Positions 10,835 to 19,992 of a stretch of DNA of 64,000 nucleotides are shown here, piece after piece. Position numbers and translations under genes: made by a program. Position 1 is the stretch's first letter. Every line of letters starts with the position of its first letter. The notes under the pieces were generated by a model. It worked only from the letters and a program-made list of their open reading frames with translations, was not told the origin of the DNA and ran no database searches. The stretch is taken from positions 44,304-108,303 of the forward strand of contig NZ_JAXKVW010000009.1 in NCBI RefSeq assembly GCF_036172515.1. The letters run 5' to 3'. This stretch comes from Flexistipes sp. Lineage in GTDB: Bacteria; Chrysiogenota; Deferribacteres; Deferribacterales; Flexistipitaceae.

Positions 10835-11311
10835 TCATTCTTCCCTTCTATAAGTTCCGCTTTTACCGCCGCTTTTTTCAATTAATCTAATATCAGAAAT
10901 TACCATATCTTTGTCAACAGCTTTACACATATCATATATAGTCAATGCAGCCATACTTACACCCGTCAAAGCTTCCATTTCAACACCGGTGCGCCCTGCA
11001 AGCTTTACTTTTACATCTATTCTGATTCGTGATTTATCCACTTCCGGAATAAACTCAACATCTACAGCGGTTATATTCAAAGGATGGCACATGGGTATCA
11101 GATCCCCGGTCTTTTTAACAGCCATAATAGCAGCTACTCTGGCCACTTCAAAAACTGCACCTTTTTCTACATTCCCGGATAAAATAAGCTCCAGTGTGGA
11201 GCCCTTCATATAAATATAACCGGATGCGTAAGCCTCCCTACGGGTAGTACTTTTGGATGTTACATCAACCATCTTACTTCTTCCGTGTTTATCCAGGTGA
11301 CTAAAAGACAT
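10835..11311 (-). CDS. moaC: cyclic pyranopterin monophosphate synthase
   Basis: Second enzyme of molybdenum cofactor synthesis, making cyclic pyranopterin monophosphate from the MoaA product. The 158 residues show MVDVTSKSTTRREA near the N-terminus, LIPMCHPLNIT with conserved Cys-His-Pro, GVEMEALTGVSMAALTIYDMCKA and the catalytic Lys region near SGGKSG. ATG 11311 follows AAGGAG. Other moa/moe genes are not in the window. It lies between an SH3 protein gene (three-base gap) and the nitrilase gene (one-base gap). Confidence 0.95.
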   Translation of the reverse strand: MSFSHLDKHGRSKMVDVTSKSTTRREAYASGYIYMKGSTLELILSGNVEKGAVFEVARVAAIMAVKKTGDLIPMCHPLNITAVDVEFIPEVDKSRIRIDVKVKLAGRTGVEMEALTGVSMAALTIYDMCKAVDKDMVISDIRLIEKSGGKSGTYRREE

Positions 11312-11314
11312 CAC

Positions 11315-12100
11315 TTACTCCTTACTTTTAACGGGGTATTTTGCAAAGATTTCGGAAACATCCGATGATGTTTTAACATAGTTCCAAACCTCACCCCGAA
11401 AATCCTTTACCTTTTCGAAATTGACCCGCTTTCTGTCAAAACTGAATTCAGCATATTTTTTAAAACTTCCATTATTTTCAGTAGAATTTGAAAAAACCTC
11501 AATATGAAAATTTTCATAAGGTGAATTTATAAGCTTAAAAATCACAACCTCCATAAAATGTTTAAGTTCTTTTGAGAAGGGATTGGACATATTGTCTGAA
11601 ACAACCCTTTCCCTTTTCATTTCGGTTGTATATATAAGCTCCAGTTTAACCGTACTGTCCTCAACTTGAAGCTGTTTATACTTAAAAACCGGAACTATCC
11701 CTTCTTTTTCAAAATAATCGGATTCAATCATGTTGAAATTAAATCTGTCTATAAAACTTTTCACACTCAAAGAAAGTTTTTTGTCAAAATATGAATTGCT
11801 TTCCGAGCTCCCGCCGAGAGTGTCTTTAAAACTGATATCCTTTTTCAGGGCATAGCCGCTTCTGACATTGTTAACTTTCACCTTGTACCATTTCCCCTGC
11901 TCTCCGATCACTATTATTTTTGCACCTTCATAAAAAGTTCTTACTCTTCTTGCGTCTAAGTCAGGTTTGTCTCTGACATACACGACATTTGCTTTTATAA
12001 TCCCCAGCGATTCCACAAAAGCACCGGTTTTTTCTTCACAGAAACCGTTAAATATAAAGACAACAAAAAGAATGACCGGGATAAATATTTTTTTAAACAT
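11315..12100 (-). CDS. secreted SH3-domain protein of unknown function
   Basis: Not a recognized named protein. The N-terminus is a signal peptide (about residues 1-21, hydrophobic IFIPVILFVVFIF). It is followed by a bacterial SH3 domain at about 31-85 with IKANVVYVRDKPDLDARRV, KIIVIGEQGKWYKVKV and SGYALKKDIS, a fold often used to bind cell-wall peptides. The remaining 170 residues are charged, with alternating strands and no motif I recognize. ATG 12100 is preferred over an upstream codon because it overlaps ychF by only eight bases. It sits between ychF and moaC, probably in one operon. Confidence 0.75.
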   Translation of the reverse strand: MFKKIFIPVILFVVFIFNGFCEEKTGAFVESLGIIKANVVYVRDKPDLDARRVRTFYEGAKIIVIGEQGKWYKVKVNNVRSGYALKKDISFKDTLGGSSESNSYFDKKLSLSVKSFIDRFNFNMIESDYFEKEGIVPVFKYKQLQVEDSTVKLELIYTTEMKRERVVSDNMSNPFSKELKHFMEVVIFKLINSPYENFHIEVFSNSTENNGSFKKYAEFSFDRKRVNFEKVKDFRGEVWNYVKTSSDVSEIFAKYPVKSKE

Positions 12101-13184
12101 TGAACCTAAAATATATAATATCTCCATTTTTTACAATATACTCTTTGCCCTCAAGTCTCATTTTGCCTGCTTCTTTAATTTTCTGGAGTGATTTATACTC
12201 TTTAAATATGTCGAAGCTGCAAACTTCAGCTCTTATAAACCCTCTGCTGATGTCAGAATGAATCTTACCCGCAGCATCCACAGCCTTTGTGTTCTTTTTT
12301 ATTGTCCAGGCTTTCACTTCCTTTTCCCCTGCTGTAAAGAAAGTAATTAAATCAAGAAGTTCATAACCACCTGCTATAACCTTCTCCAGACCGGATTTTT
12401 TAAGACCCATTTCATTAAGAAACTCGTTTTTTTCATCTTCATCCAGTTCGGCAATCTCCGCTTCAAGTTTGCAGGAGATTTTCACACATCCGGCATTTTC
12501 CTTTTCTGCTACCTTTTTCAATTGACTTACATAATTATTGTCGATGGCAAGCCCGTCTTCATCGACATTTGCCACATAAAGCACCGGCTTTACAGTAAGA
12601 AGATTAAATTCCTTGATATACTTCATATCATCGACGCTTACAATATTTCTCAGCTGTACCCCTTCTGCAGCTTTATTGTATATTTTCTCCAAAACATCCG
12701 ATTTAATTTTCAGTTCCTTATCTCCGCTTTTCGCGGATTTTTTTACCTTTGTCAGAGCTTTCTCCAGAACATCGAGATCTGCCAGCAGAAGCTCCATATT
12801 TATAACTTCCACATCACCAACCGGATCAACTTTGCCGCTTACATGGCTTATATCCGTCTCATCAAAACACCTGACAATATGAACAATTGCATCCACTTCC
12901 CTGATATTGCTCAGAAATTTGTTGCCCAGCCCTTCTCCTTTACTGGCATCTTTCACCAAACCGGCGATATCCACAAATTCAATGGTGGTGGCAACAGTGC
13001 TTTTCGGTTTTATGCAATCGCTTATAAAATCAAGTCTTTCATCCGGTACTTCAACAATACCGATATTGGGATCTATTGTGCAAAAAGGGTAATTGGCACT
13101 TTCCGCTCCCGCTTTAGTCAATGCATTAAATAATGTTGATTTGCCTACATTCGGCAATCCTACTATACCGCAATTAAATCCCAT
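12093..13184 (-). CDS. ychF: redox-regulated ATPase/GTPase YchF
   Basis: Universal Obg-family P-loop protein (OLA1/YchF) that binds ribosomes and prefers ATP. The 363 residues start [24 protein letters not shown] (G1), with the G3 region FVDIAGLV and the YchF-type NVDE in place of NKxD. They continue into a coiled coil and a C-terminal TGS domain ending [13 protein letters not shown]. The start is ATG 13184. It lies downstream of the hppA terminator, so it probably has its own promoter. Its place next to the pth-prs-ispE-lolB group resembles enterobacterial gene order. Confidence 0.96.
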   Translation of the reverse strand: MGFNCGIVGLPNVGKSTLFNALTKAGAESANYPFCTIDPNIGIVEVPDERLDFISDCIKPKSTVATTIEFVDIAGLVKDASKGEGLGNKFLSNIREVDAIVHIVRCFDETDISHVSGKVDPVGDVEVINMELLLADLDVLEKALTKVKKSAKSGDKELKIKSDVLEKIYNKAAEGVQLRNIVSVDDMKYIKEFNLLTVKPVLYVANVDEDGLAIDNNYVSQLKKVAEKENAGCVKISCKLEAEIAELDEDEKNEFLNEMGLKKSGLEKVIAGGYELLDLITFFTAGEKEVKAWTIKKNTKAVDAAGKIHSDISRGFIRAEVCSFDIFKEYKSLQKIKEAGKMRLEGKEYIVKNGDIIYFRFNV

Positions 13185-13257
13185 CTGTAATCCCTCAGCT
13201 TATTCTGTTCACGCATTAAATTAAAATATAATCCAATAATGCATCTCTTATCCTAGT

Positions 13258-13286
13258 AAAAAAGGGCAGCCTCAGCTGCCCTTTTT
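13258..13286 (-). terminator. rho-independent terminator after hppA
   Basis: Perfect 7-bp stem GGGCAGC / GCTGCCC with a four-base loop, flanked by A-runs on one side and T-runs on the other. It serves the minus-strand hppA operon and could work in both directions. It ends the long rph-to-hppA array. Confidence 0.9.
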
Positions 13287-13289
13287 GTT

Positions 13290-15308
13290 TTATAATAATG
13301 GAGCTATTATAAGCGAAACTATACTCATAAGTTTAATTAGTATATTCATGGCAGGTCCGCACGTATCTTTGAACGGATCACCAACAGTGTCGCCGGTAAC
13401 AGCAGCTTTATGAGCTTCTCCGCCTTTTGCCTCTCCTTCCACTTCTCCGGCTTCTATAAACTTCTTGGCATTGTCCCAGGCACCGCCGGCATTAGCCATA
13501 AGCAAAGCCAGAAGGACACCGGCCAATGTAGCTCCTGCAAGCATACCGCCCAAAGCTTCTTTGCCTATTCCGAAGCCTATAATAATAGGAGAAATAACTG
13601 CCACCAAACCGGGAAGAACCATTTCCTTCAGAGCAGCTGTTGTCGATATATCCACACATGTTTTAGGATCCGGCTTCACACCCTCTTTTCCTTCCAGTAG
13701 CCCCGGAATATCTTTAAACTGTCTTCTGATTTCCTCCACCATTTGACCTGCAGCTTTACCAACAGAAGTCATCGTCAGAGAAGCCACAAGGAATGGGATA
13801 AAACCACCCACAAAAAGACCTATAACAACTTTTGGCTGAATAAGGTTTATTTCCGTCAATCCTGCACTGCTGCTGTAAGCTGCAAAGAGAGCCAAAGCGG
13901 TCAAAGCAGCAGAACCGATAGCAAAACCTTTACCAACTGCTGCAGTTGTATTACCTATGGAGTCAAGATTGTCAGTAATATCTCTAACATCTTTGCCCAA
14001 TCCGGCCATTTCAGAGATACCCCCTGCATTATCAGCCACCGGTCCGTAAGCATCAACAGTCATTGTAACACCAACAGTCGCCAGCATACCGACTGCTGCA
14101 ATACCTATACCGTAGAGCCCAGCCTGTGCATTGGCCACAAATATTGCAAGACATATCATGGCAAGGGGCAGAACAACACTCTCAAGCCCCACTGCAAAAC
14201 CCTGTATAATGTTTGTGGCAGGACCGGTCTTGGATGCATTTGCTATTTTAAAAACAGGCTTGGATGAAGTGTAGTACTCGGTGATAAGACCAATCACAAT
14301 ACCGGCTACTGTTCCAAACAGCACAGCCCAGAATACACCAATACTAATCTGAAAAGCTGTAATAGCGAAGAAAGCTCCAACTAAAAACACACCGGCACCT
14401 ATAAACGTAGAGTACCTGAGCGCAGACGCCGGTGCCGAACCGCTCAGTGCTTTCATGGAAAAAACACCGATCAGTGAAGCTATAAGACCTATAATTGCGA
14501 AAAGTACAGGAAGAAACATAAGGTTCATTGTCAGACCTGCACCGCCGAGTTTTGCCAGAAGGGCCGGACTTGCTGTTGCCGCAATAGCAATTGTGGCAAT
14601 CATGGAACCGACATATGATTCGAAAATATCAGCACCCATTCCGGCAATATCACCTACATTATCACCTACATTATCAGCAATTACACCTGGATTCCTGGGA
14701 TCATCTTCAGGGATACCGGCTTCAACCTTACCAACAAGGTCGGCACCCACGTCCGCGGCTTTCGTGTAAATACCGCCGCCTATTCTTGCAAAAAGAGCTA
14801 TAGAGGATGCACCCATTGCAAACCCGTTTATATTCTTCGCTGTTTCGGGATCACCATAAATTAGAAAGAAAATTCCCACACCAAGAAGACCCAAACTTGC
14901 AACAGCCAGCCCCATAACAGCTCCACCGTTATATGATATGAACAGGGCTGATGCCATACCTTCTGATCTGGCAGCTTCACTCGTTCTTACATTAGCTTTT
15001 GTTGCTGCTTTCATACCTATAAAACCGGCTAAAGCCGAACAAACAGCACCACTAATAAAAGCTATACCGGTGCTGAATCCGAGTCCGTCAGCAAACAGCA
15101 TCAGAACAAACACTACAGCTACAAATACAGCCAGAATCTTATACTCTCTTGAGAGAAAAGTCATAGCACCCTCATGAATCATACCAGCAATCTCTTTCAT
15201 AAGATTAGTGCCTTCCGGCTGCCTTTTAATATAATTATAAATCACCACGGCCACTATCAGGCCTGCCGCCCCCAGTATCGGAGCAAAAATACTCAATGCT
15301 GAAGCCAT
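13290..15308 (-). CDS. hppA: membrane-bound ion-translocating pyrophosphatase, K+-dependent type
   Basis: Integral membrane pyrophosphatase that couples PPi hydrolysis to H+ and/or Na+ pumping. The 672 residues (about 16 membrane helices) contain the catalytic loop [12 protein letters not shown], the [20 protein letters not shown] acidic motifs and the C-terminal [15 protein letters not shown]. The diagnostic [16 protein letters not shown] has Ala where K+-independent pumps have Lys, which marks the K+-dependent class. Whether it moves Na+, H+ or both is not decided here. It follows pth by three bases and lies in a cluster that makes PPi (prs, accC, tRNA metabolism), and ends at a strong terminator. 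Confidence 0.96.
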   Translation of the reverse strand: MASALSIFAPILGAAGLIVAVVIYNYIKRQPEGTNLMKEIAGMIHEGAMTFLSREYKILAVFVAVVFVLMLFADGLGFSTGIAFISGAVCSALAGFIGMKAATKANVRTSEAARSEGMASALFISYNGGAVMGLAVASLGLLGVGIFFLIYGDPETAKNINGFAMGASSIALFARIGGGIYTKAADVGADLVGKVEAGIPEDDPRNPGVIADNVGDNVGDIAGMGADIFESYVGSMIATIAIAATASPALLAKLGGAGLTMNLMFLPVLFAIIGLIASLIGVFSMKALSGSAPASALRYSTFIGAGVFLVGAFFAITAFQISIGVFWAVLFGTVAGIVIGLITEYYTSSKPVFKIANASKTGPATNIIQGFAVGLESVVLPLAMICLAIFVANAQAGLYGIGIAAVGMLATVGVTMTVDAYGPVADNAGGISEMAGLGKDVRDITDNLDSIGNTTAAVGKGFAIGSAALTALALFAAYSSSAGLTEINLIQPKVVIGLFVGGFIPFLVASLTMTSVGKAAGQMVEEIRRQFKDIPGLLEGKEGVKPDPKTCVDISTTAALKEMVLPGLVAVISPIIIGFGIGKEALGGMLAGATLAGVLLALLMANAGGAWDNAKKFIEAGEVEGEAKGGEAHKAAVTGDTVGDPFKDTCGPAMNILIKLMSIVSLIIAPLL

Positions 15309-15311
15309 TTT

Positions 15312-15902
15312 TTAGTCCTCCTTTTTTGTTATATTTTTGTTATTAAACTTCGTCATAGCGGAAACAACACCCTCCTTTATAAAGCAAGAGACGGCATTTT
15401 TGCACAAATCCACAAATTCTTCAATATTTTTACTCTCTGTCCGGGTAAATTTTCCCAAAACATAATCAGAAACAGCAATATTGGGGTTTTCAGGTCTGCC
15501 AATACCCATTTTGGCTCTGATAAAATCCTCACCGCCTAGACATGCAATTATAGAAATCAGTCCTTTGTGACCGGCGGAAGAGCCGCCCCTTTTAATTTTA
15601 AGTTTGCCGAACGGAAGATCAACATCGTCGTAAATCACAAGAATATTCTCCAGCTCAATGTCATAGTAAAAAGCAAGTGCAGCCACAGCTTTGCCGCTGA
15701 GATTCATATATGTCTGTGGTTTTTGAATGAAAACTTTTTTCCCGTCAACAACAAAATCACCGTAATCCGAATAAAAACCGCCCCTGATATCAGCATTGTA
15801 ATGAGAGATAAGGGCGTCTGCCGCCATAAAGCCAATATTATGGCGGGTGGTCCTGTATTTCATACCGGGATTACCCAGCCCTACTACGAGAATTTTGTCC
15901 AT
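15312..15902 (-). CDS. pth: peptidyl-tRNA hydrolase
   Basis: Releases peptides from peptidyl-tRNA dropped by ribosomes. The 196 residues carry VGLGNPGMKYRTTRHNIGFMAAD with the catalytic His, PQTYMNLSGKAV, the Asp region VIYDDVDLPFGKLKIKRGGSSAGHKGLISI and the ERIxxGIGRP-like RAKMGIGRPE. ATG 15902 begins at the last bases of the prs stop region, so the two are adjacent with no gap. The usual rplY/ctc gene between prs and pth is absent. Confidence 0.96.
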   Translation of the reverse strand: MDKILVVGLGNPGMKYRTTRHNIGFMAADALISHYNADIRGGFYSDYGDFVVDGKKVFIQKPQTYMNLSGKAVAALAFYYDIELENILVIYDDVDLPFGKLKIKRGGSSAGHKGLISIIACLGGEDFIRAKMGIGRPENPNIAVSDYVLGKFTRTESKNIEEFVDLCKNAVSCFIKEGVVSAMTKFNNKNITKKED

Positions 15903-16859
15903 TTACTGTTCTGTTTTATATTTAAAAAGAGAGCTGATACTTTCCTTATTGAAAATTCGAAGTATCGACTCTGCAAACAACTCACCGGTTTTTAAAACCT
16001 TAAACTTTGAAATGGTGCTTTTCTCTTTGGACAGCTCTATAGTATCACATAAAATCACTTCTTCTAAAGGGCTTGAAAGAATACGCTCCACTGCAGGTCC
16101 GCTCAGTACACCGTGCGTAGCTGCAGCCCTGACAGATTTGGCTCCGTGCTCCATAACTGTAGAGGCAGCCTGTGAAAGTGTACCTGCAGTATCTATCATA
16201 TCATCAATAATTATCACATGCTTGTCATTAACATCCCCGATCACATGCATTGCTTTGGCTACATTGGGTCCCGTTCGCCTTTTATCTATAATAGCTAAGG
16301 AACTTTCCAGCGTCTTGGCATATATGCGCGCTCTCGGCACTCCGCCTGCATCGGGAGAGACAACCACATAGTCTTTTCCGTACATATTCTTGTTAATGAA
16401 ATATTCGGAAAGGATGGGGGTTGCATAAAGGTTATCCACCGGGATATCAAAAAATCCCTGTATCTGGCCGGCATGCAGATCCATAGTAACAAGTCTGTCG
16501 ATGCCTGAGGTTGTAAGTAGATCTGCAATCAGTTTTGCAGTAATCGGCACCCTGGGCTCCACTGTCCTGTCCTGCCTTGCATATCCGAAATAAGGGATAA
16601 CTGCCGTTATACTGCTGGCCGATGCCCTTTTCAGGGCATCCACCATAATCATAAGCTCCATAAGATGAGCTTCAGCCGGTTGATTCGTGGATTGGATGAC
16701 AAAGACATCCCTGCCTCTGACACTTTCGTTAATCTTGACAAAAATCTCCCCGTCACCAAACTTGGTAACTGTAGCATCCCCAAGTCTCATCCCGAGTTTC
16801 TTGACAACATCCTGGGCAAGCTTTTGATTTGAATTACCTGAAAATACCAAAAAGTCCAT
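15903..16859 (-). CDS. prs: ribose-phosphate pyrophosphokinase
   Basis: Makes PRPP from ribose 5-phosphate and ATP for nucleotide, His and Trp synthesis. The 318 residues have the class I pattern LVFSGNSNQKLA, DGEIFVKINESVRGRDVFVIQST, FGYARQDR, the PP-loop VVSPDAGGVPRA, the flexible loop IDKRR and the PRPP signature VIIIDDMIDTAGTL. It follows ispE by 11 bp with AGGAGATC upstream, matching the conserved ispE-prs pairing. Confidence 0.97.
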   Translation of the reverse strand: MDFLVFSGNSNQKLAQDVVKKLGMRLGDATVTKFGDGEIFVKINESVRGRDVFVIQSTNQPAEAHLMELMIMVDALKRASASSITAVIPYFGYARQDRTVEPRVPITAKLIADLLTTSGIDRLVTMDLHAGQIQGFFDIPVDNLYATPILSEYFINKNMYGKDYVVVSPDAGGVPRARIYAKTLESSLAIIDKRRTGPNVAKAMHVIGDVNDKHVIIIDDMIDTAGTLSQAASTVMEHGAKSVRAAATHGVLSGPAVERILSSPLEEVILCDTIELSKEKSTISKFKVLKTGELFAESILRIFNKESISSLFKYKTEQ

Positions 16860-16870
16860 TCGGATCTCCT

Positions 16871-17716
16871 TTAAATTACGTTATTTATATTCTCAGTTTT
16901 ATAAACAAAATAGCTTTTATTAAATATTTTAAAATAATCATACGCTTTATTCAAATATTTCTTTGACGAGTAAATTCCAAACACCGTAGCACCGCTTCCG
17001 GAAAGCAGCGCAGCGTCAGCATCAAGAGCCAGCATCTTTTCTTTTATCAGATACGTCTCAGGATATCTTTTAAACACAACATTTTGCAAACCGTTATCAA
17101 CGGAGTCCAGAACATCTGTGTAATTTAAAACGGGATGCATATTACTGACGGTATTATAAGGTGTCAACGTTAAATTTTTATCCGAATAAACACTGGATGT
17201 GGAAATAGTTACAGGGGGTTTCACCAGCAAGACGTAAAAGGATGGAAGCACTGCTGTTTTATCCACTATTTCGCCTCTGCCTCTGACAAAAGCCGGCTGA
17301 TTGTACAGGAAAAAAACGGTATCCGAACCCACCTTTGACATAATGTCAACCTTATCATCAAAACTCATTTTAAGACTGAAAATCTCATTAAGTATTTGCA
17401 AAAAAGCAGCTGCATTGCTGCTCCCCCCCCCCAGACCTGCTCCTGAAGGAATGTTTTTGTATAAACAGACATCAACCTGATGTTTGAGATTATATTCTTT
17501 TTGTACCAGAGCGAACGTCTTTGAAATTATGTTGTTTTCATCAACCGGAATAGTTTTATCATTACAGGTTATCCGAAACTGCCTGCTTTTTTGGACTTTA
17601 AGCAGGTCGAAAAGATTAACAGGGCTCATCAACGATTCAATATTGTGAAAACCGTCCTGTCTTTTGTTCAGAATTTTCAAAAACAGATTGACTTTAGCAT
17701 AAGCTCTTATCAGCAT
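16871..17716 (-). CDS. ispE: 4-(cytidine 5'-diphospho)-2-C-methyl-D-erythritol kinase
   Basis: GHMP-family kinase of the methylerythritol-phosphate isoprenoid pathway. The 281 residues show the N-terminal AYAKVNLFLKILNKRQDGFH, the ATP loop IPSGAGLGGGSSNAAA and the C-terminal LSGSGATVFGIYSSK. The conserved GLGGGSS is encoded by a run of ten G on the coding strand (17423-17432), a possible slippage site inside an essential motif. It lies 39 bp downstream of the lolB-like gene and 11 bp upstream of prs. ispH of the same pathway is at 39880-40734. Confidence 0.95.
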   Translation of the reverse strand: MLIRAYAKVNLFLKILNKRQDGFHNIESLMSPVNLFDLLKVQKSRQFRITCNDKTIPVDENNIISKTFALVQKEYNLKHQVDVCLYKNIPSGAGLGGGSSNAAAFLQILNEIFSLKMSFDDKVDIMSKVGSDTVFFLYNQPAFVRGRGEIVDKTAVLPSFYVLLVKPPVTISTSSVYSDKNLTLTPYNTVSNMHPVLNYTDVLDSVDNGLQNVVFKRYPETYLIKEKMLALDADAALLSGSGATVFGIYSSKKYLNKAYDYFKIFNKSYFVYKTENINNVI

Positions 17717-17755
17717 TGGACCACCGGATGTTTATATTATTAAAAAATGTCCTGA

Positions 17756-18373
17756 TTAATTGTACAGTTGCATTTTAAACATTTGCTCTGCTCCGTTATA
17801 CTCCAGCATCTTAAGCTTATCCTCATCATATTTATATTCCACGGCTTCTGTGCCGCGCCTAATCCGGACAATATCAAAATCAGCATCGGCATAAATCACC
17901 GTATCGTTTTTGGAAAAAACATAATGGTTTGCAAATATATCAAAACGAAAATCCTCATCAGGCATCAGCAGCGGCACATAAAGCAATTTCACCAAATGTG
18001 CAACCTTTTCTTCACTGAAAAAACTGTCGTAACGGCTGCTTATATCTTCCCCTTCTTTAATTATCTCCAGAGTATTTCCATCATATATCGCCTCCAGATA
18101 TACCTGCCCGAACATCCCCAAAACATTCATTTTTAATTTTCCTTCACATGTTTTGACAATAGTGCCTTTGAATTTTACTTTGCTGAATCGGTCTTCGTAA
18201 CTGAATACACCCTTGGACTTCAGTCTGCAGAACTCAGGAGTGAGTTTTCTTACATTGCTGACTGCTTCTTCTTTGGAAATTTTTTGCGTTTTATCCAGTT
18301 GGGGTGTCTTAACGGCGCAATTTACCGTGAAAAATAAAACAACAATTGCACTAATCACCCTTAATATATTCAT
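17756..18373 (-). CDS. LolB-like outer-membrane lipoprotein
   Basis: Short lipoprotein of 205 residues. The signal peptide is MNILRVISAIVVLFFTVNC with the lipidated Cys at 19. The mature part is rich in beta strands (KLKMNVLGMFGQVYLEAIYDG, LEIIKEGED, DADFDIVRIRRG), as in LolB/LppX-type half barrels that hold lipoproteins. Sequence identity to E. coli LolB is not evident to me. The main support is synteny: the gene is directly followed by ispE-prs-pth, as in enterobacteria. ATG 18373 follows AAGGGTG; a GTG two codons earlier is possible. It overlaps the upstream TPR gene by 23 bp. Confidence 0.65.
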   Translation of the reverse strand: MNILRVISAIVVLFFTVNCAVKTPQLDKTQKISKEEAVSNVRKLTPEFCRLKSKGVFSYEDRFSKVKFKGTIVKTCEGKLKMNVLGMFGQVYLEAIYDGNTLEIIKEGEDISSRYDSFFSEEKVAHLVKLLYVPLLMPDEDFRFDIFANHYVFSKNDTVIYADADFDIVRIRRGTEAVEYKYDEDKLKMLEYNGAEQMFKMQLYN

Positions 18374-19985
18374 CAACACCCTTGTTTATCCCCATGGCAT
18401 CCAGAATAGACCTCATGTGCTCCCTTAATTCTTTTTCCTCAGGCGCCAGGTTTAAAGCCTTTTTTTGATATTCTTTGGCCAGCTCATATCGTTTTTGTTT
18501 ATAAAGTATCCAGGCTTTTGTATCCAGATAAGCCGGATTATTTCCGTCAATTTCCAGAGCTCTGTTGACAAGTTCCAGGGCTTTTGTCAGTTTCATATCA
18601 TTTTCAGCATACAGATATGCGAGAAAATTTAACGCTGAATCATTGTTATTATTTATCTTCAAAACCTTCTTTATAATATCGATGGTTTCATTCAAATCAC
18701 CTTTTTTTTCAGTTACAAAAGCTTTGTTCATAAGAAGGGTTTCACTGTCCGGGTTGGATTTAAGTCCTTTATTCAAAATATCAACAGCCTTTTTCAAATT
18801 TCCCTTTCTTTCATAAACAGCCGATTTTATTCTGTAAAAATCAACGTCTTTGTAAACCTCCGAAACATCCGCCAAAACATCCAGTGCTTTATCATAAGCT
18901 CCCTGGGAAAGGTAAACAAAAGCCAGTCTCTTTTTGGCCTGAGTGTAATCACTTCTTATCCTTAACGTTTCTTTGTAATATTTTTCAGCTTTATCATACT
19001 CTTTCAGAGCTTCATATGCCACTGCAATGTAAAAGGCTGACTGGGTGTCGTCGCTGTCTAAATTATAGGCTTGCTCCAGAACTTCGATTACTTTTTTGTA
19101 TTTATTCTGTTTGAGATATATTTTTCCCATCTGTTTCAGGACATAAATTTTTCGCTCTCCGGAAAGTTTGTCCACAATTTGAGAATAATATTTTAATGCT
19201 TCCTCATAACGATTTGATTCCATATAAAGTTCTGCTAATTTCAATTCAGGAAGTATTAAGCCGGGGTGCTTTTCCTGAGCTATTTTCAGATATTTCATAG
19301 CTTTTTGGTTTTGATTTTCTCTCAGATATATATCAGCAAGCAGAAGAGCGGCCTCAAGATTCTTTTCCATATTGACAGCTTTTATAAAATCCTCTTCAGC
19401 CCTTTTAGTCAGATCGAGATACATATACAACTTTCCCCGCTGCAGGAAATAGGAAACGTCTTCATTTTTTTTGATAAGCTTGTCGTAAACCCCGATAGCG
19501 GATGAAAAATCATTCATATTTTTATAAATATCCGCCTGAAGCTCAAAATATTTGTTACTTTTCTCTATTGACACCGCTTTTTCGATATATTTTCCGGCAC
19601 TTTGGAATTCCTGCAGATTTTCATAGTAAACTTTTGCAAGCTGGTAATATAATTCTGCCGGATTACCAATACTGCCACTATCTATACCATTCTTTAAAAT
19701 TTCCACAGCTTTTTTATATTCCTGCTGATGTATATAAACTTTTGCTGCCTTGGTGTAAAGATAAGCATCCCCTGTTTTTTCCGCCAGCTCCTCATAGATA
19801 TCAACCGCCCTTTCGAATTCTCCTGAATTCAAAAGCATCTCAGCTTTAAGAAATTTATAGTCGTAAGTATTTTCAGCATAGGTGTTCAGAGAAACATGTG
19901 CAGGAGCGCACCCGAAAGTAAGGATGCTTAGTAATACAATAAATCTTCCGGCAACTTTTCTGAATACAGAAAACACATTCAACAT
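18351..19985 (-). CDS. TPR-repeat lipoprotein
   Basis: Large TPR scaffold of 544 residues beginning with a lipoprotein signal peptide (lipobox LTFGC, Cys26), so it is membrane-anchored outside the cytoplasm. From about residue 45 to the end it consists of roughly a dozen 34-residue TPR units, e.g. ALKYYSQIVDKLSGERKIYV, AEKYYKETLRIRSDYTQAKKRL and ALELVNRALEIDGNNPAYLDTKAWILYKQ split over units. The last units resemble the cell-envelope TPR proteins found beside lolB/ispE in other bacteria. Partners are unknown. It overlaps the LolB-like gene and starts eight bases after accC. Confidence 0.85.
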   Translation of the reverse strand: MLNVFSVFRKVAGRFIVLLSILTFGCAPAHVSLNTYAENTYDYKFLKAEMLLNSGEFERAVDIYEELAEKTGDAYLYTKAAKVYIHQQEYKKAVEILKNGIDSGSIGNPAELYYQLAKVYYENLQEFQSAGKYIEKAVSIEKSNKYFELQADIYKNMNDFSSAIGVYDKLIKKNEDVSYFLQRGKLYMYLDLTKRAEEDFIKAVNMEKNLEAALLLADIYLRENQNQKAMKYLKIAQEKHPGLILPELKLAELYMESNRYEEALKYYSQIVDKLSGERKIYVLKQMGKIYLKQNKYKKVIEVLEQAYNLDSDDTQSAFYIAVAYEALKEYDKAEKYYKETLRIRSDYTQAKKRLAFVYLSQGAYDKALDVLADVSEVYKDVDFYRIKSAVYERKGNLKKAVDILNKGLKSNPDSETLLMNKAFVTEKKGDLNETIDIIKKVLKINNNNDSALNFLAYLYAENDMKLTKALELVNRALEIDGNNPAYLDTKAWILYKQKRYELAKEYQKKALNLAPEEKELREHMRSILDAMGINKGVDEYIKGD

Positions 19986-19992
19986 ATCTTTT

